Counted from the first letter of the stretch, positions 45,776 through 55,437 are shown. The stretch is 64,000 nucleotides of DNA from AC-49 sp963817035 (GCA_963817035.1 CAWFMM010000004.1:2108001-2172000); one strand, 5' to 3'. The notes: generated by a model not told the origin, from the sequence alone. Program-made: numbers and translations.

Positions 45776-46009
45776 CTAGGCCCAGGGGGCCTTGAGCAGG
45801 AGGATCGTGTTGACCGCGAACGCGATCGCGAAGCCGATCGTCCAGCGGTTCAGGTTGCGCTCGACGAGCGAACCGCCGCCAAGCGAGCCCTGGCCGGTGC
45901 CCACGCCGAACGCGCCGGACAGACCGGCGTCCTTGCCCGAGTGCATGAGGATCAGCAGGATCAGCGCAACCGAAAGGGCGACCTGGATGACTGAGTCGAT
46001 CGTATCCAT
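45776..46009 (-). CDS. secG: Preprotein translocase subunit SecG
   Basis: The 77-residue protein has two membrane helices (VIQVALSVALILLILMHSG and TIGFAIAFAVNTILLL) joined by a Gly-rich loop (GLSGAFGVGTGQGSLGGGS), the usual SecG plan. It assists SecYEG in protein export. It lies between map and the cytochrome c maturation genes on the same strand. Confidence 0.92.
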   Translation of the reverse strand: MDTIDSVIQVALSVALILLILMHSGKDAGLSGAFGVGTGQGSLGGGSLVERNLNRWTIGFAIAFAVNTILLLKAPWA

Positions 46010-46021
46010 GGCTACGGGATG

Positions 46022-46312
46022 TTACTCATCTCCGAGCTGATCCAGCGCATGCAGGATCTCGACGGCTTCGGCGCGCAGCGTGCGCTCGATCGCCGCGTGA
46101 TCCTCGTCGGAGAGCTTGCCCGTGCGCCAGTCGAGGTCGGTGTCGCGGATCTCGCGGTACTTGGCCTCGCGCGCAGCCTCGAGCTCGGCCCGCTTGATCG
46201 CTCGCCGCACCTGCGCCGGGTCCTCCTCACCGGACCGGCGCAGCGGACCACTGATCGCCCACACGGTCGCCACGAGCACGGCGACGATCGTCAACAGGAC
46301 GACGACGTTCAT
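46022..46312 (-). CDS. CcmI-like membrane protein
   Basis: The 96-residue protein has an N-terminal helix (VVVLLTIVAVLVATVWAISG) and a charged part with LEAAREAKYREIRDTDLDWR and TGKLSDEDHAAIERTL, the pattern seen at the N-terminus of CcmI/CycH, which brings apocytochrome c to the haem lyase. The C-terminal TPR domain of full-length CcmI is absent. It lies 12 bases after ccmF, supporting a role in cytochrome c maturation. Confidence 0.7.
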   Translation of the reverse strand: MNVVVLLTIVAVLVATVWAISGPLRRSGEEDPAQVRRAIKRAELEAAREAKYREIRDTDLDWRTGKLSDEDHAAIERTLRAEAVEILHALDQLGDE

Positions 46313-46323
46313 CGCGGGACCCG

Positions 46324-48519
46324 CTACGCGCGGGCGCTGCTACCGAGATCCTGCGCGACGCGGGCCTTGTACTCCGCCCGCGCGCGCCGTGTCTGGCCAC
46401 GGGCCGGCGGCCACAGCGAGGTCAGGCCGCCGAGGAAGACGATGATCGCCCCGAGCCAGATCCACGTTGCCATCGGCGAGATCAGCATCCGAAACTGCAC
46501 CGGCGGCGGGAAGCGCTTGTATCGGGCCACGATGCCCTGGAGTGCCGTGCCGAGCGCCGCCTCGTACTGTGCTCGCGGGATCGCGCTCGCTCCCGAGAAG
46601 ACGCTGTCGCCCTTGCGGATGATCCCCATCAGCGAGCCGACATTCGTGTCGTTGACGTCGATCCAGATGTCATGCAGCAGCCCGGCCTTCAGCCCGACCT
46701 CGCTCGTCTGATTGCCGGTGAAGTACTGCGAGACGGGGCCGCCGGTCCCGGCGGTCGGGAAATAGTCGCGCTCGGTGTGCATCGCGGTGACGAACGTCCC
46801 GTCCTTGGACACGCGTACGTCGCTCCCGAGGGAGATGTTCTCGAGCCGGCCGTTGGCGACCTTGAGCCCCGACGTTGCACGCACGTACTTGACGACGTAG
46901 CCGCCGACCGTCGCGCTTTGCCCGGGCCGCAGGGTCGGGGTGATCGAGTGCTGGAAGGCCGACGACGCGGCGATCCCGATGAACAGCACCGCGACGCCGA
47001 GATGGACGAGGTAGCCGCCGTAGCGCCGGCGGTTGCGCCCGACCAGCGACACCAGCGCGCGTGGCAGGCGCTCGCCGCTGATCGCCTTGCGTGCCTTCGT
47101 CCCGCGCCAGAACTCCTGGCCGACGCAGGCGACGACGAACGCCCCGGCGCAGAACATCGCCACGGCGAGCGGGCTGTCGCCGGCGTTGGTGAACGCGAGC
47201 ACCGCGACGAGCGTGATCGTGGTGACGATCAGCGGAGCGAGCAGGTTGCGCTTGAGGTTCGACCACGTCGCGCGGCGCCACGAGATCACCGGACCGAGGC
47301 CGCTGACGATGGCGAGCACGATCGCCAGTGGCACGGTGTAGCGCGCGAACCACGGCGGCCCGACGGTCGATTTCGTGCCGGTCAGCGCCTCGGAGATCAG
47401 CGGGAAGAACGTTCCCCAGAAGACGACGAAGCACAGCGCGACGAGCAGCAGGTTGTTGAACAGGAACAGCGCCTCGCGCGACAGCAGCGAGTCGAGGCGG
47501 TGCTCGGACTTGAGGATCGAGCGGCGCGAATACACGAGCGCGATCGAGCCGACGGTGCAGATCGCGATCAGCGCGGTGAACGACCAGGCGATCCCGTTGC
47601 CCTGCTCGACGAACGCGTGGATCGAGTCGATGATGCCCGAGCGCACAAGGAACGTGCCGACGATCGCCAGCGTCCCGGTGGCCAGGCACAGGGATGCGTT
47701 CCACATCCGCAGCATCCCGCGCTTCTCCTGGATCATGATCGAGTGGATGAACGCGGTGCAGATCAGCCACGGCATCAGCGACGCGTTCTCGACCGGGTCC
47801 CACCCCCAGTAGCCGCCCCAGCCGAGCTCGACGTAGGACCAGCGTGCGCCGAGCACGATCCCGATGCCGAGGAACAGCCAAGCGGCGAGCGCGAAGCGCC
47901 GCGTGGCGGCGATCCACTCGGCGTCGACGCGGCGGGCCATCAGCGCGCCGATCCCGAACGCCATCGGCACCGCGCACAGCGTGTAGCCGCTGTAGAGCAT
48001 CGGCGGGTGAATCATCATCGACGGGTAGCGCAGCAGCGGGTTCAGGCCGACGCCCTCGGCCGGCGCGCGCGCCAGTTCGTAGAACGGCGACTCGGCGAAC
48101 ACGACGAGCCCGACGAAGAACGACGCGAAGCCCATCAGCACGCCGGTCGCCCACGGCGTGATCTCGCGCAGGCGGTTGCGCGTCAGGTACAGGACGAGGC
48201 TCGACCACATCGACAGCAGCCACGCCCAGAGCAGCAGCGAGCCCTGTTGCGACGACCACGCGGCCGCGGCGCGGTAGAGAAGCGGCGTCGTCGTCGACGA
48301 GTGGCTCGCCACGACGCCGAACGAGAAGTCCGAGGTCAGAAACGCGCCCTCGAGGATCACGAACGCGATCGTCAGCAGCGCGGCCAGCGTGTAGACCGCG
48401 CGGCGTGCCGAGTCGGCCCAGCGACGCTGGCCGGGCCGGGTTCCGTAGAGCGCGGCGCCGACCCCGTAGAGCGCGACGACGAACGCGATGATCAGGCAGG
48501 CGCGCCCGAGGACCGCCAT
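46324..48519 (-). CDS. ccmF: Cytochrome c haem lyase subunit CcmF
   Basis: The 731-residue multi-spanning protein has the WWD haem-handling motif (WGGYWGWDPVENASLMPW). Conserved His residues sit in SHSSTTTPLLYR and MMIHPPMLYSGY. Family segments include AWSSQQGSLLLWAWLLSMWS and HVFVEQGNG-like regions (IIDSIHAFVEQGNGIAW). The C-terminal outside domain (about residues 520-690) precedes a last helix. It joins haem from CcmE to apocytochromes such as the CSTCH protein at 4.9 kb. It starts four bases after the ccmE stop. Confidence 0.94.
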   Translation of the reverse strand: MAVLGRACLIIAFVVALYGVGAALYGTRPGQRRWADSARRAVYTLAALLTIAFVILEGAFLTSDFSFGVVASHSSTTTPLLYRAAAAWSSQQGSLLLWAWLLSMWSSLVLYLTRNRLREITPWATGVLMGFASFFVGLVVFAESPFYELARAPAEGVGLNPLLRYPSMMIHPPMLYSGYTLCAVPMAFGIGALMARRVDAEWIAATRRFALAAWLFLGIGIVLGARWSYVELGWGGYWGWDPVENASLMPWLICTAFIHSIMIQEKRGMLRMWNASLCLATGTLAIVGTFLVRSGIIDSIHAFVEQGNGIAWSFTALIAICTVGSIALVYSRRSILKSEHRLDSLLSREALFLFNNLLLVALCFVVFWGTFFPLISEALTGTKSTVGPPWFARYTVPLAIVLAIVSGLGPVISWRRATWSNLKRNLLAPLIVTTITLVAVLAFTNAGDSPLAVAMFCAGAFVVACVGQEFWRGTKARKAISGERLPRALVSLVGRNRRRYGGYLVHLGVAVLFIGIAASSAFQHSITPTLRPGQSATVGGYVVKYVRATSGLKVANGRLENISLGSDVRVSKDGTFVTAMHTERDYFPTAGTGGPVSQYFTGNQTSEVGLKAGLLHDIWIDVNDTNVGSLMGIIRKGDSVFSGASAIPRAQYEAALGTALQGIVARYKRFPPPVQFRMLISPMATWIWLGAIIVFLGGLTSLWPPARGQTRRARAEYKARVAQDLGSSARA

Positions 48520-48523
48520 CGCG

Positions 48524-48928
48524 TCAGGCCGAGGTCTTGTCGGTGAACTTCGACGGGCACTTGGTGATCAGCGAGTCGCGCTCGCCGACGAACTGCCCAC
48601 CGGAGCCCTTGCGGACGGTGACGATGATCTCGCGGCCGTTGCGAAACGGATCAGGAACGGCGCCCTCGTAGGCGACCGGGACCGAGGTCGTGTCGGCGCG
48701 GTCCTTGACGCGGAACAGCAGCGTCGACCCGCTGTGGCGAATCGAGCCGTCGACGACCTTGCCGGTCAGCTGGTAGGTCCGCCCGGGGGTCGCGACGGCG
48801 AGCAGCTTCTTCGGGGTCACGGCCGCGCTGGCAGCGCTGAAGCTCGTGTACACGAGCGCGCCGGCCAGAAGGACGGCGGCGCTGAGCGCCACGACGAGCC
48901 TGATCCTGCGCTTGCGAGACGGGTCCAT
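48524..48928 (-). CDS. ccmE: Cytochrome c maturation protein CcmE with Cys haem ligand
   Basis: The 134-residue haem chaperone has one N-terminal helix (LVVALSAAVLLAGALVYTSF), the OB-fold segments TYQLTGKVVDGSIRHSG and LLFRVKDRADTTSVPVAYEG, and AVPDPFRNGREIIVTV. Where the covalent haem-binding His is expected near the end, it reads ITKCPSKF, so the ligand is Cys followed by Phe four residues later. A CXXXY variant is known from some archaea and sulfate reducers; here the Tyr is Phe. It is the first gene of the ccm run. Confidence 0.9.
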   Translation of the reverse strand: MDPSRKRRIRLVVALSAAVLLAGALVYTSFSAASAAVTPKKLLAVATPGRTYQLTGKVVDGSIRHSGSTLLFRVKDRADTTSVPVAYEGAVPDPFRNGREIIVTVRKGSGGQFVGERDSLITKCPSKFTDKTSA

Positions 48929-49050
48929 GGACCGGCCGAAGTATCGCAGGATGGGCTGTTCGTCCAGCTGGCCAACATTAAGCTAAAGAGAAGCTGAAGC
49001 CAATCCGACTCCATGAGAGAAACCTTCTCGCTGCTGGGGCGTTCTTCCTG

Positions 49051-49293
49051 ATGGCCATGCGCGTACTCCCAACTCGTCCGACCGTTGATCGGCGTCCTGC
49101 CCGCCGGTTGCACGTCGTTGCCCCCACGGTGACCGACGCGCGAGCCCGCGAATTGCGCGACGAGCGCCGCTGGCGCGAGTCCGGCGGGCCGAAGGACAAC
49201 GCGACCTACGCGTGTGCCTGTGGCAAGCAGTTCGAGGCCCCGGTCTCGACCTCGGTCAGCTGCCCGTGCTGCGGCAGCGGCCAGGCCTGGTAG
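49051..49293 (+). CDS. Small zinc-ribbon protein
   Basis: The 80-residue protein has a basic N-terminal part and a C-terminal zinc ribbon: CACGKQFEAP and CPCCGSGQAW give two Cys pairs 14-16 residues apart. It has no membrane segment. It is divergent from ccmE, sharing about 120 bases of upstream region. The function is not recognised. Confidence 0.65.
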   Translation: MAMRVLPTRPTVDRRPARRLHVVAPTVTDARARELRDERRWRESGGPKDNATYACACGKQFEAPVSTSVSCPCCGSGQAW

Positions 49294-49319
49294 CCCGACC
49301 GCGCCGCCGCACTCGCTGG

Positions 49320-49838
49320 CTACGAGATCGCGTACGCGACGGTCACCGTGGCGCCGACGTCACACGGGTAGACGTCGTTCTCGGGGCTGTCAGAGGCCAT
49401 CACCGCGGTGGTGCGGACCTTGGCCTTCGTCTTCTTGATCGCGTTGTGGTGGTGCTTGACCGGTGCGCGCTTCGTCGAGGCCGGAGCCCTGGCCGACACC
49501 ATGCCGTCGGCGAACATCGGCCCGTCGCAGTCGCCGGTCGGCGAGACGGTCTCCTCGGTGATCGTCTGGATCGCGCCGAGCGTCACGCCCTCCTTGGCCG
49601 CCAACGCGGTCGCCTTGGCCGAGGCGTCGTCGAGCGCGGCGAGCAGCTGGACGCGGTAGGTCGAGACGAACAGGGCCTTGGTCGAGTTGGAGCGCACGAT
49701 GGCGTCGGCGATGCCGTTGACCGAGAGCAGCCGAGGTGTGGTGGTGGTCGGGGTCATCTGCTCGGCCGATGCGCTGCTCAGCGCGCCGGCGGCGATGAGG
49801 GCGGTCGTGATGGCCACGGGGGTGATCAGTCGTCGCAT
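49320..49838 (-). CDS. Secreted SIMPL-like (DUF541) protein
   Basis: The 172-residue protein has a signal peptide (RRLITPVAITTALIAAGALS, then SASA). LLSVNGIADAIV at the start, YRVQLLAALDDASAKATALA in the middle with KEGVTLGAIQTITEETVSP, and the last strand VGATVTVAYAIS match the SIMPL domain of exported proteins. A His/Lys-rich loop (KRAPVKHHHNAIKKTKAKV) separates the halves. The function is unknown. Confidence 0.7.
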   Translation of the reverse strand: MRRLITPVAITTALIAAGALSSASAEQMTPTTTTPRLLSVNGIADAIVRSNSTKALFVSTYRVQLLAALDDASAKATALAAKEGVTLGAIQTITEETVSPTGDCDGPMFADGMVSARAPASTKRAPVKHHHNAIKKTKAKVRTTAVMASDSPENDVYPCDVGATVTVAYAIS

Positions 49839-49974
49839 GGGGTCTCCTGGGGCGGTGGGTCGTTGGGGGGACTACGGGCGACCCCGCGGCTCGTCACACG
49901 ACGACGGTTTTCCGCCATACACGACGACGGTCTGCCTCATTTCGCAGCGCCCCGACGGCTCGTAGGTTCATCCC

Positions 49975-51753
49975 ATGCGCCGATTCCTCATAGCCCTTGC
50001 CCTCCTCAGCTGCGCCATACCGGTCTCCGGAGCTCTGGCGAACGGCGCGTTCGTCTACAGCGGCGCGACCTCCGACCTCTACCAATTCGCGGCCGGCCCG
50101 ACCGGCCTGCTGACCGCGCTGAGCCCCGGCAGCGTGCAGGCCCCGGGCCAGTCGTCGCCGTCGTGGCTCGTCGAGCTGCCCAACCAGACGCGGCTGTACG
50201 CGCCGATGTACAACGACCAGTTCGTCGCCAGTGCGTCGGTCGCGCCTGACGGAAAGGTGACATTCTCCAGCGGCCAGGCAACCGGCTCCGGCTCCCAGCC
50301 CGAGGGCGAGGCGCTGAGCCCGGACCTCCAGAGCCTGTACGTCGCCGACCACGGGTCGGGCGGCATCCATCAGTACACGGTGACCGCCAGTGGGACGCTT
50401 GCGCCGAAGTCGCCGGCATCGGTGGCCGTGCCGTTCGCGACCGACATCGTGGTCACACCCGACGGCACGAGCGCCTATGCGAGCTCACAGCTCGATGGGA
50501 TCGACAGCTTCGACGTCACCCCCGGCGGCCTGCTCGTCGCGAAGGCGGGCGCGAACGCCACGACGGCGGTCGGCGGCGCGGGCGACGCGCTGGGCATGAC
50601 CGCTGACGGCCGCTTCCTGGTCGTCGGCACGCCGGCCGGCGTCCGGGTGCTGGCGATCGGCGCCGGTGGCGCGCTGACCGCGGTCGGTGGCGCGGTGCCC
50701 GGTCCGGCCTCGCCGCTGTATGTCACCGTCAGCCCCGACGGCCGCTCGGTCTACGTCAGCGGATCGGCGACCGACCTCTATCTCTACTCGCTGAGCTCGG
50801 CCGGCGCGCTCACCGCGCAGTCGCCCGCCACGCGCAGCTTCAGCCCCCAGTTCGCCGGCCAGCTCGCGATCTCGCCCGACGGCCACTCCGCGTACGTGCC
50901 GGCCGGCGCGGTCGTCAACCAGTTCGACATCGGGGCGACCGGCGGATTGACGCCGAAGGCGCCGGCCGGCGCCGCCGCGGCGACGTTCGGCCAGACCGTC
51001 ACGGTCTCCCCCGACGAGCTTGCGGTCGCGGGCTTCACCGCCGCGATCGGCGCGCCCGGATCGCCGACGACGTTCGATGCGTCGAAGACCATCGACCCCG
51101 ACGGCACGGTCGTGCGCTACGACTGGGACTTCGGCGACGGCACGGCGGCCGCGAACGGCGGCGCGAAGGTCTCCCACATCTACGCGACCGACGGGATCTA
51201 TACAGCGAGCGTGCGCGTGACCGACAACCGCGGCTGCTCGGCGCCGAGCTTCACCGGCCACCAGTGGCTGTGCCACGGCTCGGGCTCGGCCGCGCAGGCG
51301 CTGACCGTCGGCAACCCGGCGGTGGCGACGACTCCCGACGTGCCGGTGACAACTCCGAACGCTCCGGCTCGTAGCGCCAAGCTCGTGCGCCTCGGCGTCG
51401 CCAAGATCACGATCTCCCACGGTCGCTACCGGCTCGTCAGCGGCTACGGCCTGAGTTGCTCGCCCGGCGTCGGCGCCTGCCGCGGCCAGATCAGCGCGTC
51501 GCTGCTGGTGGCGGGCAGGAAGCACGGGACCGGGCTCAACCGCTCCTCGTTCACGGTCAAGGCCGGGACGACGTCGACCGTCGGTCTGACCGTCTCCAGC
51601 CGCTTCACCGCAACGTTCACAAAGCTTCGCACGGCCAAGCTCGCGATCACGCTGGCCTCCAGCGTGCCGAGCGGGACCGGCGCCAGGTTGCAGCGCACCG
51701 TCACCCGAAAGGTGCCGGCTCTGCACGCCCACACACGGGCCAAAGACCACTGA
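49975..51753 (+). CDS. Secreted beta-propeller protein with PKD domain
   Basis: The 592-residue protein has a signal peptide (RRFLIALALLSCAIPVSGAL). Residues about 25-340 contain repeated blades with VSPDG-like turns (ALSPDLQSLYVADHGSG, VVTPDGTSAYASSQLDG, TVSPDGRSVYVSG, AISPDGHSAYVPAGA), as in 7-bladed lactonase-like propellers. A PKD domain follows (GSPTTFDASKTIDPDGTVVR, then YDWDFGDGT), then a Cys-containing beta domain. It likely binds a ligand or polymer at the cell surface; no enzyme activity is shown. tRNA-Gly follows 23 bases later. Confidence 0.88.
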   Translation: MRRFLIALALLSCAIPVSGALANGAFVYSGATSDLYQFAAGPTGLLTALSPGSVQAPGQSSPSWLVELPNQTRLYAPMYNDQFVASASVAPDGKVTFSSGQATGSGSQPEGEALSPDLQSLYVADHGSGGIHQYTVTASGTLAPKSPASVAVPFATDIVVTPDGTSAYASSQLDGIDSFDVTPGGLLVAKAGANATTAVGGAGDALGMTADGRFLVVGTPAGVRVLAIGAGGALTAVGGAVPGPASPLYVTVSPDGRSVYVSGSATDLYLYSLSSAGALTAQSPATRSFSPQFAGQLAISPDGHSAYVPAGAVVNQFDIGATGGLTPKAPAGAAAATFGQTVTVSPDELAVAGFTAAIGAPGSPTTFDASKTIDPDGTVVRYDWDFGDGTAAANGGAKVSHIYATDGIYTASVRVTDNRGCSAPSFTGHQWLCHGSGSAAQALTVGNPAVATTPDVPVTTPNAPARSAKLVRLGVAKITISHGRYRLVSGYGLSCSPGVGACRGQISASLLVAGRKHGTGLNRSSFTVKAGTTSTVGLTVSSRFTATFTKLRTAKLAITLASSVPSGTGARLQRTVTRKVPALHAHTRAKDH

Positions 51754-51776
51754 ACGTGGCGTAGACTCGCGTCCGC

Positions 51777-51849
51777 GCGGACGTAGCTCAGCTGGTAGAG
51801 CGTTGGCTTCCCAAGCCGAAGGTCGCGGGTTCGAGCCCCGTCGTCCGCT
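51777..51849 (+). tRNA. tRNA-Gly (anticodon CCC)
   Basis: Acceptor strands GCGGACG and CGTCCGC pair. The D-arm is TAGCTCAGCTGGTAGAGC. The anticodon stem TTGGC/GCCGA encloses TTCCCAA, giving anticodon CCC. The T-arm CGGGTTCGAGCCCCG is standard. CCA is not encoded. It borders the mobilizable-element remnant to the right. Confidence 0.96.
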
Positions 51850-52007
51850 TCGAAGAAACTGCTGGAAATCGGATGGTATTTGGCGTCTGAGCGATGATGG
51901 ATACGGGCTCAAGTCGTCACGGGTACCACTCGCGGGTACCAAACCGACTCGGTTTGTGACTCGACCGCAGCACGCTGTCAACGCCGGCGTCAAGCTCCCC
52001 AGCGCCC

Positions 52008-52250
52008 TCACGATCGGTGATCGGTCGTCCCTCCGCGGAGGTCATCGATGGCGTGGAGTACGTCGGAGCGCACGAACCGGCGGTGGCGGCCGAGCTTGAG
52101 CGATGGCAGAAGGCCACGGCGGGCGTAGTCCTCCACGGTCGACTTGCTGACGCACAGGAGCCGGGCGAGTTGGTCGGAAGTGAGAAGTTCGTCGAGGCGG
52201 TCGTGCGCCTCCCCGCGGTCGTGGCCGTTGGTGCGCGGGTGTTCGTTCAT
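52008..52250 (-). CDS. Excisionase/MerR-type helix-turn-helix protein
   Basis: The 80-residue protein contains LLTSDQLARLLCVSKSTVED and YARRGLLPSLKLGRHRRFVR, the winged helix-turn-helix of the excisionase (Xis/AlpA, HTH_17) family. Its ATG overlaps the relaxase stop as ATGA, so the two are in one operon. It probably controls excision or transcription of the element beside tRNA-Gly. Confidence 0.88.
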   Translation of the reverse strand: MNEHPRTNGHDRGEAHDRLDELLTSDQLARLLCVSKSTVEDYARRGLLPSLKLGRHRRFVRSDVLHAIDDLRGGTTDHRS

Positions 52251-55200
52251 CGTCCGAGGTCCAGGTCGTGGAGGTCGATGCCGACCTCCCGTGGGCGGTG
52301 GTGTCGCGGTGGTGGCGGCGGTGGGGGCGGCGTCCAGTGGTAGGGGTCGAGATCGAGCGGGTGTGCGTCGTGCGCCACGACGTCTGGCGCGAGGTCATGC
52401 GACTCGAGCGGTCGGTCGCGATGTTGGTGTTCGCGACTCAGGGCGTGGACCCGTCGTTCGGCCTGACGGTCGATCGTGTCGCGGGCCTGTACCTCCTGCT
52501 CGACGGCGAGGAGGCGCTCGACGGTCGGGCGGCGATCGTCCAGCCAGCGCTGATCGCGGGTGTCGGCGATCTCGCGTTGGGCGATCGCGTTCTGGAGGTG
52601 CTCGTTCTGGGCACGCTGGTATTCGAGGTTCTGTTCGAGGATGTTGTCGAGGTCGGCGCGCTGTTGGCGTTCGCGCCAGCGCAGCCGCTCGCGGTCTTTG
52701 CGCACCATGCGTTGTCGTTCGTGGGCCTCGTGCAGCGCGATGGTCGCGCGTTCGATCTCGTCATCGAGCTCGCGGCGTTGCAGGTCGTCGGGTGGCGGGT
52801 CGCGCTCGATGGTCTTACGGAGTCGCGTGCGGTCGCGTTCGAGCTCGTCGCGGTCCAGTTCGGGCAGCGACTCGATGGCGAGGTCTTTGGCGTGGCTGCG
52901 ACCGATGAGTCGCTCGATGCCGGCGATGACGGGGTCGACCTGGGGTGCTATGTCGCGGTCGAGGTCGATGTCGGCGCGGGCGATGTAGAACCTTGCCTCG
53001 TCGCGGTGTCTGGACAGGGCGGTGTAGCCCCATTCGCGGTAAAGCTCCTGGCTGCCGAGCACGAACGTGCGGTCGACGGTCGCCCCCTGGGCGCGGTGGG
53101 CAGTGATCGCGTACCCGTGGTCCAGCCGGCGGGCTTTGAGGTAAGCGGCGGGGATCTCGATCTGCTCGCCCTGATCCAGTTGGACCTGCAGGCTCTCGCG
53201 GTCGGGGTCGATCGCTTCGACGATGCCGCGTTGGCCGTTGAGGATCCCGACGCTGCGGTCGTTGCGCAGTCCGATGATGCGGTCGCCGATGCCAAACGCG
53301 CGACCGGCGACCTCGATCTCGTCATGGCCCAGATCGCCGCGGGCCTGCCTGAGTTCGCGGGCACGCTGATTGAGATCGGCGACATCCTCCCGGCGCCCGG
53401 CGATCATGAGGCGGTCACCGTCGGCGCGCGACCAGTCGTTGACCAGAGCGGCGCGGGTCGCCTCCGCGCTCGCGGCGATCGTGATCTGCCCTTGGGCGCG
53501 GTACGCGCGAGCCCAGCGCTCCACCTCCCCGTTGCGCAACTCCTCCAATGCTTGGCGGTCCCATGCCTGGCGTTGGCGGCGAACCTCGCGCAGCTCCAAC
53601 GCTCCGAGGTCGTCAGCAAGGGCACGGAATGCGCCGCCGGCCTGGATCTCTGGCAGCTGCCGGTCATCGCCGACCAGCACGAGTTTCGCGTCCGCGCGGT
53701 CGGCGGCGTCGGCGAGGTTCGCGAGGTCACGGGTGCCGACCATCCCGGCCTCGTCGACGACGAGCACTCCGTGGTGGGGCAGCTCGAAGCCGCGTTCGAT
53801 GCGGTGCTGGAGGGTGGCGATCGTGACGGTGTCGATCGCGGCTTGGTCGCTGAGCTCAAGCGCAGCGCGAGCCGACAGCGCGCACCCGACCACCTCGATG
53901 CCGCTGGCCTGCCAGGCCTCACGCGCCGCGTCCAGGACGAACGTCTTGCCGGTCCCCGCCGGCGCCCGCACCACCGCGACACCCTCACCCTGGCGGCACA
54001 GGTCGACAACCACGCTCGCTTGCTCGTCGCTGAGCGACCGCTCCGCGAGGGCGGCGATGACGGTGTCGGCGCCGGCGATCGCGGCGGCGCTCTTGCGCCG
54101 CCCCTGGGCGCCGTCGAGGAGCTCGCGCTCTATCCGCAGCAGCTCGCGGGTCGTGAACCGCGGTTCGGTCAGCCCCGCCGGTGCCGGCCCATCCCGTAAC
54201 GCCACCACCTCCCGGTCCGCGAGAGCCAGGTCGGCCAGGCGCTCCAGTTCGCGGACTCCCGCCCCGGCCGGTTGCGCTGCGGCGAGCGCCTGCAGCAGCT
54301 CCGGGCGCCCGAACACACTCGCTTTCCGGGTCAGCGCCTCGGATGCCACCGGCTGGGTCAGCGGAACCATCCGACTGCGCGACCGGAAGATCCGCTCGAC
54401 GACGCGTGCGGTCAGGCCGTGCTCTTCGGCGCGCGAGCGCCAATCGGCGCGTAGCCGATCGAGTGGCATGTCCTGCTTGGCCTGGCGGGTCTCCAGAGCG
54501 GCGATCTGCGCCGATGCCGCCGACCGGCCGCCATGCTGGGCCATGTGCTCGAGGATCTGCGCGCGGCGCCGGGAGAAATGCTCGATCACCCCGCGCGGAA
54601 CGCCGCGGATGTCCGCGACCCCACGGTCAACCGCAGTCCATTCCAGTCCGAGGCGCTCGGTCAGCTCGCGGCGCAGCACCGCCTGATACAGGTAACCCGC
54701 CGTCTTGACATGGCGATACAAGTGCCGAGCATCCAACGCGGTCCAGCGCTCGTCCGGTCCCTGGGTGAGATTGCCCACGACGACATGGGAATGCAGCAAC
54801 GGGTCACCGGCGGGTGAGGCGCGATGCATGAACGCCGCCCCGACGAACCCAGTGCCTGGGACCTGGACGGCGCCGGCATGACCGCGGCGCGCCCGGCACG
54901 CCTCGCGCTCCAAGTACCCCAACGCCTCGTCGACCGCGGCGTCATGCCCCGCGCGCAACGCGTCCGCCTGCTCCGGCGACCCGAGCCCCCACAGGACGCT
55001 GACGGACTTCGGCGCGCGGAACGTCAGATCGAACCCCGCGACCGCGCCCTCCCGGGTCGGCTGGCGCAACCCACCCCCGGCCAGCAGCTCGGTGAACGCC
55101 TCGGGCCCGACAACCCCGCGACGACCGTTCGCTGATCCGACCCACCGGCCCGGCGCCTCCCCCTCACCCGCGTAGTAATCCTCCCGGCCCCGCGCGACCT

Positions 55201-55258
55201 GATCAAGGTAATACCTCGCCGCCGCCGGACCCGCCGCGATCTTCCCGATCGACAACAT
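52247..55258 (-). CDS. TrwC/MobF-family conjugative relaxase-helicase
   Basis: The 1003-residue protein starts at ATG 55258 (MLSIGKIAAGPAAARYYLDQ); upstream open codons lack relaxase features. The relaxase domain has Tyr residues in the first 35 positions, the LTFRAPKSVSVLWGLG motif and the His triad in DPLLHSHVVVGN. A superfamily I helicase follows: Walker A APAGTGKTFVLDAA, VVDEAGMV, VLVGDDRQLPEI and the final YAITAHRAQGATVDRTFVLG with YTALSRHRDEARFY. It nicks DNA at oriT and unwinds the strand to be transferred. The C-terminal tail is coiled-coil-like and ends in a Pro stretch. Confidence 0.93.
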   Translation of the reverse strand: MLSIGKIAAGPAAARYYLDQVARGREDYYAGEGEAPGRWVGSANGRRGVVGPEAFTELLAGGGLRQPTREGAVAGFDLTFRAPKSVSVLWGLGSPEQADALRAGHDAAVDEALGYLEREACRARRGHAGAVQVPGTGFVGAAFMHRASPAGDPLLHSHVVVGNLTQGPDERWTALDARHLYRHVKTAGYLYQAVLRRELTERLGLEWTAVDRGVADIRGVPRGVIEHFSRRRAQILEHMAQHGGRSAASAQIAALETRQAKQDMPLDRLRADWRSRAEEHGLTARVVERIFRSRSRMVPLTQPVASEALTRKASVFGRPELLQALAAAQPAGAGVRELERLADLALADREVVALRDGPAPAGLTEPRFTTRELLRIERELLDGAQGRRKSAAAIAGADTVIAALAERSLSDEQASVVVDLCRQGEGVAVVRAPAGTGKTFVLDAAREAWQASGIEVVGCALSARAALELSDQAAIDTVTIATLQHRIERGFELPHHGVLVVDEAGMVGTRDLANLADAADRADAKLVLVGDDRQLPEIQAGGAFRALADDLGALELREVRRQRQAWDRQALEELRNGEVERWARAYRAQGQITIAASAEATRAALVNDWSRADGDRLMIAGRREDVADLNQRARELRQARGDLGHDEIEVAGRAFGIGDRIIGLRNDRSVGILNGQRGIVEAIDPDRESLQVQLDQGEQIEIPAAYLKARRLDHGYAITAHRAQGATVDRTFVLGSQELYREWGYTALSRHRDEARFYIARADIDLDRDIAPQVDPVIAGIERLIGRSHAKDLAIESLPELDRDELERDRTRLRKTIERDPPPDDLQRRELDDEIERATIALHEAHERQRMVRKDRERLRWRERQQRADLDNILEQNLEYQRAQNEHLQNAIAQREIADTRDQRWLDDRRPTVERLLAVEQEVQARDTIDRQAERRVHALSREHQHRDRPLESHDLAPDVVAHDAHPLDLDPYHWTPPPPPPPPRHHRPREVGIDLHDLDLGR

Positions 55259-55437
55259 CACCCCACCCGCCCCGCGAGACGACCGAAGCCCGATCCGCCG
55301 ATCCCGATACGCAACAAGCCCATACTCGGATGTCGCGCCAGCGCGGGAATCACCCCCAACGAGTAGGGCCAAGCGCAACCGGAAAGCGGTTCCCGAACGG
55401 CGATCAATGAGCCCAGCACGCCTCCATGTCGCCGGAC

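Noticed and set aside
46672..48546. Open frame of 624 codons opposite ccmF
   Set aside because: It has biased Arg/Asp/Glu composition and no domain; ccmF is well supported.
52268..54199. Open frame of 643 codons on the plus strand opposite the relaxase
   Set aside because: It mirrors the relaxase codons, shows no family motif and has no ribosome binding site.
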